Assembly: GCA_009996555.1 (NCBI GenBank)
Contig: JAACZX010000531.1
Location: 1 to 6,502 of the forward strand
From: Chitinophagaceae bacterium
Lineage (GTDB): Bacteria; Bacteroidota; Bacteroidia; Chitinophagales; Chitinophagaceae
Direction of reading: 5' to 3'
Length of the DNA: 6,502 bases
The notes below the pieces were generated by a model. That model saw only the letters and a program-made list of their open reading frames with translations. It made no database searches and was not told where the DNA came from. Below, one piece after another: positions 1 through 4,783 of the stretch. The position numbers and the translations under genes were made by a program. Each line of letters opens with the position of its first letter. Position 1 is the first letter of the stretch.

Positions 1-290
1 GGATTATACACAAACTGTTCAAGAAATGCTTCCAGGTCTTCTTGAGCCCCACCGGGTGTAATACCGTGCGGCACTTCGATAACACATGGCACATTACCAA
101 TACTACCGCAATTGGTTTCAATTCCCGTTTGACTGTAAAAATCTGGATTTATTATTTCCTGATCATTACTGCCGATATAGTACCAAATGGTGATGGATAC
201 ATTCTTTTTCACATTCGTTGATTGATATACAAATGCAAAACAGATTGCTGCGGTAAGTATAACCGCAATAAGGAGGACTATCTTTTTCAT
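1..290 (-). CDS. Small exported protein, paralog A (C-terminus cut by window edge)
   Basis: Reading the minus strand from the ATG at 290-288 gives 96 codons without a stop before the window edge. The product begins MKKIVLLIAVILTAAICFAF, a typical short signal peptide or membrane anchor. It then has a WYY motif (about residues 36-38), YSQTG (52-56), a Cys pair seven residues apart (Cys61 and Cys69, with NVPC) and a TPGGAQEDLEAFLEQF block near residues 78-93. All these blocks are shared with the gene at 810-1145, so the two are clear paralogs, and conservation at the protein level supports both as real genes. The two Cys could form a disulfide outside the cytoplasm (inference). The size, signal peptide and C-x7-C pattern remind me of small Bacteroidota exported proteins of the DUF6520 kind, but that label is tentative. 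The function is unknown. The gene has a leader (291-402) shared with its paralog. Confidence 0.8.
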   Translation of the reverse strand, partial: MKKIVLLIAVILTAAICFAFVYQSTNVKKNVSITIWYYIGSNDQEIINPDFYSQTGIETNCGSIGNVPCVIEVPHGITPGGAQEDLEAFLEQFVYN

Positions 291-402
291 AATTAAACAT
301 TTTGATTAAAAATATTACTTATTCTGTTTCAGGTTTCCAATATCTCCCTGCTATCGTACTATGGCCTAAGCAGAAAGAACAGTAACCTTATTCCAATAAA
401 AA
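291..402 (-). promoter_or_regulatory. Conserved 5' leader of exported-protein paralog A
   Basis: Read on the minus strand, this region aligns almost base for base with 1146-1253 upstream of the second paralog. Shared blocks in order are CTTTTTATTG, GGCCATAGT, GCAGGG, AAACCTG, AGTAAGTAA, a T/A-rich stretch and AAATGTnTAATT directly before the ATG. Possible stems kept in both copies are CTGCT/AGCAG around the GGCCATAGT block and CAGG/CCTG just downstream. The region probably contains the promoter and a structured 5' untranslated leader. I found no convincing Bacteroidota TTTG/TAnnTTTG promoter pair, so the transcription start is not placed. Confidence 0.5.
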
Positions 403-409
403 AGAACCA

Positions 410-772
410 CGTCATAAAAATTATTTAATACATACAGAAAAGCATACAAGGCTTGGTAATTGAATAGCTGCGGCAGATGATTTAAACAGTCTCTTGATTA
501 CAAGATGGAAACAGGGAACCTATCAACCTTACACATTCGTTTCAAAACAGGAAGCACTGCAAATTATACTTACAGAAAGAAGAAAGCAATTGTTAATGCG
601 TTGCCTTCGCTGGATGGACATTAAACGATTAAACAAAGAGGGACACAATATTAGCCTGCGTAGAATAATTAACTCACAGGAATATGTTCTTGAACCTAAC
701 TCTCCGAAGTTTGCTCTACCAATCCCCGATGATATTATTACTATGACCGGGATGCAGCAGAATCCAAGGTAA
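410..772 (+). pseudogene. SusD/RagB-family nutrient-binding lipoprotein, C-terminal relic
   Basis: SusD/RagB proteins are outer-membrane lipoproteins that bind glycans or other nutrients beside a SusC TonB-dependent porin. They are usually about 450-600 residues; only about the last 120 codons remain here. The frame reads a YLI-x-x-E / RLGN block (422-460), an in-frame TGA at 461-463, then AAADDLNSL. The family's C-terminal signatures follow: ILTERRKQLL, LRWMDIKRLN and LPIPDDIITMTGMQQNPR, ending at TAA 770-772 with further stops directly after. The family motif crosses the TGA without a frame change, so this is a nonsense mutation in a truncated gene. No signal peptide, lipobox or N-terminal TPR-like helices are present, and no SusC partner is in the window. 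The TTG at 494 is in frame but falls in the middle of the conserved domain, so it is not a credible start. The left edge coincides with the end of the leader of the minus-strand cassette. Confidence 0.85.
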
Positions 773-777
773 TAATG

Positions 778-806
778 AAGGGAGGGTTTCTTAGCCCTCC
801 CTTTTT
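778..806 (+). terminator. Rho-independent terminator after the SusD relic
   Basis: A perfect 9-base-pair stem (AAGGGAGGG at 778-786 with CCCTCCCTT at 795-803) has an 8-base loop and is followed by a run of five T (802-806). The T-run follows the plus-strand right arm, so it matches transcription of the relic SusD gene that stops at 772. It also begins a few bases after the stop of the convergent minus-strand gene (810-812) and may serve both. On the minus strand the tract after the stem is poorer in T. Confidence 0.85.
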
Positions 807-809
807 AAT

Positions 810-1145
810 CTATAACGTCTTTCTGCTAATTGCTTCTGTTAACAATTCGCTCGGTTCGTTTTCAAACTGTTCAAGATATGCCTCCAGGTCATCTTCAGCC
901 CCACCGGGTGTCATGTTATCAGGTACATTTATTGCACAGGGCACATTCCCGCTGTCACCACATCCTGATTGCGAACCGGTTTGGCTATAAAGCCCTGGTG
1001 TAGTAATACCCTCATCATCAGTACCGTTGTAATACCATACAGTTGTTGTCAAAACTTTGCTGCTTGCTTTTGAATTGTTTTGCGCAAGTACAAAACCGAT
1101 AGCTGCAGTAATCACTGCTGCGGTAAGAAGAACAATCTTTTTCAT
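810..1145 (-). CDS. Small exported protein, paralog B
   Basis: A 111-residue product begins MKKIVLLTAAVITAAIGFVL, followed by AQ: a charged n-region, a hydrophobic core and a plausible signal peptidase site near residue 21. The mature part carries WYY (37-39), YSQTG (53-57), Cys62 and Cys70 spaced seven apart with NVPC, and a TPGGAEDDLEAYLEQF block (79-94). All of these match the partial gene at 1-290. The spacing of the two Cys is identical in both, which suggests a disulfide in the periplasm or outside the cell (inference). No catalytic motif is visible. The family resembles small DUF6520-like Bacteroidota proteins, but I cannot confirm this. The gene converges on the SusD relic and shares its terminator region; a conserved leader lies upstream. 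ATG 1145-1143 is chosen because it starts the signal peptide and matches the paralog. Confidence 0.85.
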   Translation of the reverse strand: MKKIVLLTAAVITAAIGFVLAQNNSKASSKVLTTTVWYYNGTDDEGITTPGLYSQTGSQSGCGDSGNVPCAINVPDNMTPGGAEDDLEAYLEQFENEPSELLTEAISRKTL

Positions 1146-1253
1146 AATTAGACATTTAGGTTAAAAAATTTACTTACTCTTTTCCAGGTTTTCAGTTCCC
1201 CCTGCTGCATCACTATGGCCCTAGTAAAGCAGTGATTCTATTGCAATAAAAAG
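1146..1253 (-). promoter_or_regulatory. Conserved 5' leader of exported-protein paralog B
   Basis: This is the second copy of the leader described at 291-402. On the minus strand it reads from CTTTTTATTG through GGGCCATAGTG, GCAGCAGGGGGAAC and AAACCTGG to the ATG of the 810-1145 gene. The CTGCT/AGCAG and CAGG/CCTG complementarities occur here too, despite differences around them. Similarity stops upstream of about 1253, where this copy meets unrelated DNA rather than SusD sequence. Confidence 0.5.
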
Positions 1254-1303
1254 TTAAACTCATCAGTGTGTTGATGACTGTTTGTATAAGGAGTATTTAA
1301 TGA

Positions 1304-1348
1304 CAAAATCAACTGTCGTGAAGTCAACTTGAAAGAAGATTGATTTTG
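1304..1348. repeat. 9-base inverted repeat with wide loop
   Basis: CAAAATCAA (1304-1312) and TTGATTTTG (1340-1348) are perfect reverse complements separated by 27 bases. The repeat lies upstream of the leader of the 810-1145 gene and about 130 bases beyond the stop of the AraC gene. It could be an operator-like site or chance in AT-rich DNA; there is no direct sign of function. Confidence 0.35.
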
Positions 1349-1361
1349 CAAAAATTGTATT

Positions 1362-1383
1362 TCTCATAAACAGCTTTATGAGA
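1362..1383 (-). terminator. Possible weak terminator hairpin downstream of the AraC gene
   Basis: TCTCATAAA (1362-1370) and TTTATGAGA (1375-1383) form a perfect 9-base-pair stem with a 4-base loop (CAGC). It is about 95 bases past the stop of the minus-strand regulator gene. Read on that strand, an ACAATTTTT tract follows a few bases after the stem, so weak termination is possible. The stem is AT-rich and the T-run is not adjacent, so the call is uncertain. Confidence 0.4.
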
Positions 1384-1422
1384 CCAAGTTCTGAATCAAA
1401 AGGGCTTCGTTCCAAAAATACC

Positions 1423-1458
1423 AATGTCGGTTTCAGGAATTACAACATCGGATTCAGG
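1423..1458. repeat. Imperfect 21-base direct repeat
   Basis: AATGTCGGTTTCAGG (1423-1437) and AACATCGGATTCAGG (1444-1458) are offset by 21 bases and differ at three positions. A weaker partial match (AATACCAATG versus AATTACAACA) continues to the left. The repeat is in the intergenic DNA just beyond the AraC stop codon. The period is a multiple of three, so it gives a repetitive peptide in some frames, but I see no gene there. Confidence 0.5.
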
Positions 1459-1477
1459 CATCTGGTTAGTATTCAAT

Positions 1478-2482
1478 TCATTTTGAGGGGAATGATTTGC
1501 CGGGAGTTGTACCAAATTTTTCACGGTAAGCAAAAACTAAGTCAGCAGGGCGCCATCCTGTTTCAATAGCAGCATACTTTACAGATTTACCTTCCTGCAA
1601 AAGTTCGATTGCTTTTTTTAATCTTTCCTGACGCAAAAAATCATAGGGTCCTAATCCATATATTTTCTTAAACAACCGTTTGAATTTATACTCATTCATC
1701 GCAGCTTTCTTTGCCAAATCCGGTATTAAAAAATGCTTCCGGATATCTTTCAAAATGATTGCAGCTGCTCTATTCACATTTAGTATATCTTCTTGGTTGT
1801 AATCTTTAAAGTCCTCTTCTTGATTGCTGATTTTTACAAAAAACTTAAATAACAAGTCTTTCACCCGTGAATCAAAATAATCTCTTCTCCACTCGCCTTC
1901 ATAAGGACAACGTAGAATGTTTTGTATAAAAAGTAACGTTTCAGGGTCATTCCATCCCGGTGTATTCGGGAATTGAATATGGTTATTTTTATCCCGGAAA
2001 TGAGAAGCTACAATGGGAAATATCGCCAAAAGTTTTTCAACAAAATATTCTGAAAACCATATTGCAAACTTCTGCACGTATTGCTTCACTCCCGGTGTCG
2101 AAGTAATCAAGTCTAATGGCGCTTTCAACAACCGCCATTGATTTTCGTATAATTCTAATTTTTGCCCGGAATAAAATTCCTGTAACAAACTACCCTTTAG
2201 AAGCATAAGTGAATCAAGTCCTTTGGCAATGCCTTTACTTTCATACTTGAAATATTCTTGTACATCAATAAAACTATACCTGATTCTAAACTCATCCGTG
2301 TGATATTCCTGTATGCAAATTGTTCCAAAATCTGATGAGCAGGAGAAAACAGTTCCTCCGGGAAGTCGTACTCCCGGAAAATCCTCAGGCAGTTCGCTGG
2401 TCCATTTTAATGGTGCATGAGTGAGTGCATGCAGGGGTTCTTTCATGTGCAGCTGGGTAAATCCTCTCCCGTAAAATAACAT
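1478..2482 (-). CDS. AraC-family transcriptional regulator
   Basis: A 334-residue protein with a C-terminal AraC/XylS DNA-binding domain. The first helix-turn-helix is at about 253-276 (IPDLAKKAAMNEYKFKRLFK), followed by the linking-helix motif GPYDFLRQERLKKAIELL at about 278-295. The second helix-turn-helix is at about 301-330 (VKYAAIETGWRPADLVFAYR, then EKFGTTPGKSF). The FG-x-TP ending is a hallmark of the family. Residues 1-235 form an uncharacterised sensor region with a beta-rich start (about 40-75), as in other Bacteroidota AraC regulators. Its ligand cannot be told from sequence. ATG 2482 directly follows an in-frame TAA; an alternative start is Met13 at 2446. It is transcribed away from the mobile-element-like module, so it is more likely a chromosomal neighbour than part of it. 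No target is evident; the exported-protein genes lie downstream in the same orientation. Confidence 0.92.
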   Translation of the reverse strand: MLFYGRGFTQLHMKEPLHALTHAPLKWTSELPEDFPGVRLPGGTVFSCSSDFGTICIQEYHTDEFRIRYSFIDVQEYFKYESKGIAKGLDSLMLLKGSLLQEFYSGQKLELYENQWRLLKAPLDLITSTPGVKQYVQKFAIWFSEYFVEKLLAIFPIVASHFRDKNNHIQFPNTPGWNDPETLLFIQNILRCPYEGEWRRDYFDSRVKDLLFKFFVKISNQEEDFKDYNQEDILNVNRAAAIILKDIRKHFLIPDLAKKAAMNEYKFKRLFKKIYGLGPYDFLRQERLKKAIELLQEGKSVKYAAIETGWRPADLVFAYREKFGTTPGKSFPSK

Positions 2483-2639
2483 TTATAATGCAAAAAGCCA
2501 CTATTTAGTACAATGACAATTCAAAAAACACAAACAAATACCAGTTGATGATCAGGCGTTTCGTCAACCTTGTACAAGTAGTGCAAGCTCTAAGTATTAA
2601 AAAACACACGCCATTTGCATCAAACAAAACAACTTGTAT
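2483..2639. other. Divergent intergenic region between the AraC gene and the HTH gene
   Basis: This 157-base, AT-rich region must hold the promoters of both divergent genes. A hairpin, GTTGATGA (2544-2551) with TCGTCAAC (2561-2568), has eight pairs, one of them a G-T wobble, and a 9-base loop. It is directly followed by the perfect 10-base palindrome CTTGTACAAG (2569-2578). The palindrome is a plausible dimer-binding operator. No good match to the Bacteroidota TTTG/TAnnTTTG promoter pair was found on either strand. Confidence 0.4.
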
Positions 2640-2930
2640 ATGTCGATGCAAATTTTAACCAAAGAAGATCTTCACCAGTTCAAAACCGAACTCTTTCAGG
2701 AACTACAAACCATTCTCCCTAAAGACGAAAATCTAAAACTAAAACGCTGGCTCAAAACAGACGAAGTAAAGAAGCTACTGAAAGTTTCGCCGGGCACACT
2801 GCAAACGCTCCGCATCAACGGCACACTCAGCTACACCAAACTCGGTGGCATCATCTACTATGATTATGATCACATCGAAAAAATTCTCCAACACAATCTC
2901 CATCTGGCCACCAAACCCATTGATTCCTGA
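2640..2930 (+). CDS. Excisionase-like helix-turn-helix DNA-binding protein
   Basis: A 96-residue protein (counted from ATG 2640). Residues 1-32 are a charged helical N-terminus (ILTKEDLHQFKTELFQELQ). Residues 36-84 carry a MerR/excisionase-type winged helix-turn-helix of the HTH_17 kind: RWLKTDEVKKLLKVSPGTLQ, then a recognition helix and wing (LRINGTLSYTKLGG) and IYYDYDHIEKIL. Such proteins are common in Bacteroidota integrative elements, as excisionases or small regulators. No integrase is visible in the window. The in-frame TTG at 2634 and ATG at 2646 are alternative starts; ATG 2640 is preferred as the first ATG, with no clear Shine-Dalgarno sequence to decide. A palindromic repeat element begins right after the stop codon. 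Next downstream is the replication-like gene at 3226. Confidence 0.85.
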   Translation: MSMQILTKEDLHQFKTELFQELQTILPKDENLKLKRWLKTDEVKKLLKVSPGTLQTLRINGTLSYTKLGGIIYYDYDHIEKILQHNLHLATKPIDS

Positions 2931-2957
2931 TCATCCTGAGCGAAGTCGAAGGATTGA
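2931..2957. repeat. Palindromic repeat with GAGCGAAGTCGA core, intergenic copy
   Basis: The core GAGCGAAGTCGA (2938-2949) is flanked by TCATCCT and AGGATTGA, which pair as TCCT/AGGA and continue as TCA/TGA with a one-base bulge. It starts at the first base after the stop codon of the HTH gene, so in RNA it would form a 3' hairpin. The same core recurs twice inside the 3226-4323 coding region with different arms. It resembles REP-like palindromes scattered in many bacterial genomes. Confidence 0.75.
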
Positions 2958-3194
2958 CCATTCACCATTTCTTTTTCATAAGCACATTTTCAAATTATCA
3001 CATTACCATGCATTCACCATACCGTGGTCGTTGCCATAGCTTAAAAAACAGCAACACCTGCAAGCCAAAAATTTCAGTAACCGAACGTAAAAAAAGAAAG
3101 CAGCAAAAGCGTTTAGCTAAAATGTTTCCAGTTTGGAAGTTTTTCCTTCCCTGTTATACAATTACTGTCAGAGAGACTAATGTGAGGAAACCCT

Positions 3195-3222
3195 ATTCAC
3201 CATTCACCACTCACAATTCACC
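3195..3222. repeat. Heptamer tandem repeat (ATTCACC)4
   Basis: Four consecutive 7-base units: ATTCACC (3195), ATTCACC (3202), ACTCACA (3209) and ATTCACC (3216). The array ends three bases before the GTG start at 3226. Single related units occur at about 2959-2966 (ATTCACCA) and 3011-3018 in the same intergenic stretch. The period of seven is not a multiple of three, which argues against coding. The remaining part of the 2958-3194 gap shows no other convincing feature. Confidence 0.7.
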
Positions 3223-3225
3223 AAA

Positions 3226-4323
3226 GTGAATTACATCCGCCACCTCAATGCTTTTTTCACCTGTATCAAAACAGATGACCGGCTTTCATCATCCCATGTA
3301 AGTCTGTACATGGCACTGTTTCAATATTGGAACTTCAACCGGTTCAACAATCCTTTTTCCATTTACCGGGAAAACATCATGCAGTTAAGCAAGCTTTCGA
3401 AAAACACATACCACAAGTGTGTAAAGGAGTTGCATGAAGCAAAATACATTTACTACCATCCTTCACCTTCAAAGTTTCAGGCCGTCCGTATCAGCATTGT
3501 CCGGCTCGATAAAGAAGAAGAACCCAAGACCAGGTACCATCAACTTGATCTCTTCGACGGTATTAAAAACGAGACCGGACGGGTCGCAAACTTGCGACCT
3601 GCCAGTACCAATACTAAGACCGATACAGTATCAAATCTGGGACATATTATAAAACCAAACAGTAAAACAGAGAGAAACACACCCTCTCCTGACTTTTTGG
3701 AAGAAGATGAAATACTGAAAAAGAAAACTGTTCCCGCCTCTGTCTCAAATCTGGGACACGACACTGAGCGAAGTCGAAGTGCTGTCCAACCAACTCTGAG
3801 CGAAGTCGAAGAGTGGTTCACCAGTCATGCATATCCTCATTCCGAAGCAACCAAATTCTTCAACCATTACAAATCCCTTGGTTGGAAAATACAAGGCAAA
3901 ACACCCATTGAAGATTGGAAGCCGTTAGTAGAAAAATGGATGACCAATGCCAAAAAATGGGAAAACACGACAGAACCAAAATCTGTTAGTCCTCAGTCGA
4001 ACGAAAAAACAAAAGAGGTACAGTATCTATACGACTGCTTCCTTGAAAACAAAAACATCTTTCATCAAATCACAGAGCAGCATTTCGATCAGTTGCAACT
4101 ACAGCTCAATGACCAGATCATGCAGCTTGCCCGGCATCAACGCCTTAACCAGGTTGCAGGCACAAATCAATATTCATTAAATCAATTATGGCAAGCTTAT
4201 CTCAAAGGCAATAGTGAAGATCCTTTACTTATAAAAGACCGACCAAACCTGATCCTCCTTGCGAAACGCATTGCAGTTTTACAACACTTTCATCAACAAA
4301 AAACAAACAACCATGAGCATTAA
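3226..4323 (+). CDS. Replication-initiator/DnaD-like winged-helix protein of a mobile element
   Basis: A 365-residue protein. Residues 1-92 (MNYIRHLNAFF, SLYMALFQYWNFNRF, then MQLSKLSKNTYHKCVKELHE) match the N-terminal winged-helix region of a family common in Bacteroidota mobile elements. Residues 191-239 (EVEEWF, EATKFFNHYKSLGW, GKTPIEDWKPLVEKWM) look like the short C-terminal motif of DnaD-like and phage replication proteins, which suggests a role at an origin or in helicase loading (inference). A helical tail follows (263-355). The GTG at 3226 is chosen because MNYI is the conserved family start. The linker between the domains (about 118-197) is low in conservation and contains five palindromic DNA elements in frame (VANLRP, VSNLGH, VSNLGH, TERSRSA, TLSEVEEW). 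The 3' end overlaps the next gene by 11 bases, indicating translational coupling. Confidence 0.85.
   Translation: MNYIRHLNAFFTCIKTDDRLSSSHVSLYMALFQYWNFNRFNNPFSIYRENIMQLSKLSKNTYHKCVKELHEAKYIYYHPSPSKFQAVRISIVRLDKEEEPKTRYHQLDLFDGIKNETGRVANLRPASTNTKTDTVSNLGHIIKPNSKTERNTPSPDFLEEDEILKKKTVPASVSNLGHDTERSRSAVQPTLSEVEEWFTSHAYPHSEATKFFNHYKSLGWKIQGKTPIEDWKPLVEKWMTNAKKWENTTEPKSVSPQSNEKTKEVQYLYDCFLENKNIFHQITEQHFDQLQLQLNDQIMQLARHQRLNQVAGTNQYSLNQLWQAYLKGNSEDPLLIKDRPNLILLAKRIAVLQHFHQQKTNNHEH
3582..3599. repeat. 18-base palindrome inside coding region, copy 1
   Basis: GGTCGCAA (3582-3589) and TTGCGACC (3592-3599) are perfect reverse complements around a 2-base centre. In the reading frame of the host gene it encodes V-A-N-L-R-P. 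It matches the copies at 3627 and 3741 as GTnnCAAAnnTGnGAC, allowing for one decayed arm base, and all three lie in the same frame. Confidence 0.7.
3627..3644. repeat. 18-base palindrome family, copy 2 (left arm decayed)
   Basis: AGTATCAAATCTGGGACA lies 45 bases (15 codons) after copy 1 and encodes V-S-N-L-G-H in the same frame. The right 14 bases are identical to copy 3 at 3741-3758. The left arm no longer pairs fully with the right, as expected for a degraded palindrome. Confidence 0.55.
3741..3758. repeat. 18-base palindrome family, copy 3
   Basis: TGTCTCA (3741-3747) pairs with TGGGACA (3752-3758) through one T-G wobble. It lies 114 bases (38 codons) after copy 2 and again encodes V-S-N-L-G-H. 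Its last five bases (GGACA) also serve as the outer arm of the adjoining GAGCGAAGTCGA element. Confidence 0.6.
3754..3787. repeat. Palindromic repeat with GAGCGAAGTCGA core, in-gene copy 1
   Basis: The core (3766-3777) is identical to the intergenic copy at 2938-2949. The inner arms are CACT/AGTG and the outer arms GGACA/TGTCC, all complementary but different in sequence from the other copies. In the host frame it reads TERSRSA. It ends where the next copy begins. Confidence 0.75.
3788..3818. repeat. Palindromic repeat with GAGCGAAGTCGA core, in-gene copy 2
   Basis: The core (3798-3809) is flanked by inner arms CTCT/AGAG and outer arms AACCA/TGGTT. It abuts the previous copy. Because it is read in a different frame from that copy, it encodes TLSEVEEW, which supplies the start of the conserved C-terminal motif of the host protein. 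Confidence 0.75.
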
Positions 4324-4756
4324 AAATTACACATCGTCAGTAGAAGCAAGCAAATCGATGGCACGTATAGAAGAATTGCTTGTAGAGATCGGAGCAACCA
4401 ATATCAACAAGCAGTATCAAAACAAACTATGCACCGGCATCACTTTTCTGTTGTATGACCAACAGCTTCAGCAAACACTTCCATTCCATCTTAAAGCACA
4501 AACAGAAGAATGTTTCATCATCCTTTGGAAAGACGTTAAACGTCCCCGCCCCGACACTAAAGACCAACTTCAGAAACAAGCAGCCAAAACTGCCTGGAAG
4601 ATTCTCAGCGACTGGACCGAAATACAATGCAGCATGATTCTTCTCGGTCAGGCCAAACCGTTACAAATGTTCTTACCCTTTGTATACGACATGAAAACAA
4701 ATGAAACCCTGTTCGAGAAAGTAGCCACCGGCAAAGCAAAACTGTTAATTGGTTAA
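4313..4756 (+). CDS. Conserved protein of Bacteroidota mobile elements, unknown function
   Basis: A 147-residue protein with no signal peptide or membrane segment. The start MSIKNYTSSVEASKSMARIE, the central WKDVKRPRPDT segment (about 72-82) and the QAAKTAWKILSDWTEIQCSM helix (about 89-108) match, from memory, a family that usually follows the MNYI-type replication-like gene in Bacteroidota elements. Its function is not known to me. ATG 4313 is chosen over the in-frame ATG at 4259 because the conserved family begins MSIKN. This leaves an 11-base overlap with the upstream gene, consistent with coupled translation. The RPR basic patch and helical segments would suit nucleic-acid or partner binding, but that is a guess. 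Confidence 0.82.
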   Translation: MSIKNYTSSVEASKSMARIEELLVEIGATNINKQYQNKLCTGITFLLYDQQLQQTLPFHLKAQTEECFIILWKDVKRPRPDTKDQLQKQAAKTAWKILSDWTEIQCSMILLGQAKPLQMFLPFVYDMKTNETLFEKVATGKAKLLIG

Positions 4757-4783
4757 GTCCACAACTATTTAACTTTACTGTAT

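Noticed and set aside
494..772. A short intact gene starting at TTG 494
   Set aside because: SusD family similarity continues upstream in the same frame past the TGA at 461, so this is the tail of a broken gene, not a separate small gene.
775..990. Plus-strand open frame over the terminator and the exported-protein gene
   Set aside because: It crosses a clear terminator hairpin and is antisense to a conserved gene with a signal peptide.
1378..1569. Plus-strand open frame containing VGFRN/IGFRH peptide repeats
   Set aside because: The peptide repeat simply reflects the 21-base DNA repeat, and the 3' half lies antisense to the well-supported AraC gene.
3195..3222. Possible CRISPR array from the regular short repeats
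   Set aside because: The units are seven bases with no spacers, so this is a simple tandem repeat.
2954..3229. A 91-codon open frame (best internal start ATG 3008) that overlaps the GTG start of the replication-like gene by four bases, with a basic stretch TERKKRKQQKRLAK
   Set aside because: It runs through the heptamer repeat, whose period is not a multiple of three, and has low-complexity composition and no recognisable family. The overlap is tempting, but there is no positive coding evidence.
3540..3821. Minus-strand open frame opposite the linker of the replication-like gene
   Set aside because: It is antisense to a well-supported gene and is kept open by the palindromic repeats, which read without stops on both strands.
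4259..4312. Extended N-terminus for the 4313-4756 gene starting at ATG 4259
   Set aside because: The extra 18 residues lie inside the upstream coding region and are not part of the family start MSIKN.
4427..4637. Short overlapping frames on both strands within the 4313-4756 gene
   Set aside because: They are shadows of the real gene with no family resemblance.
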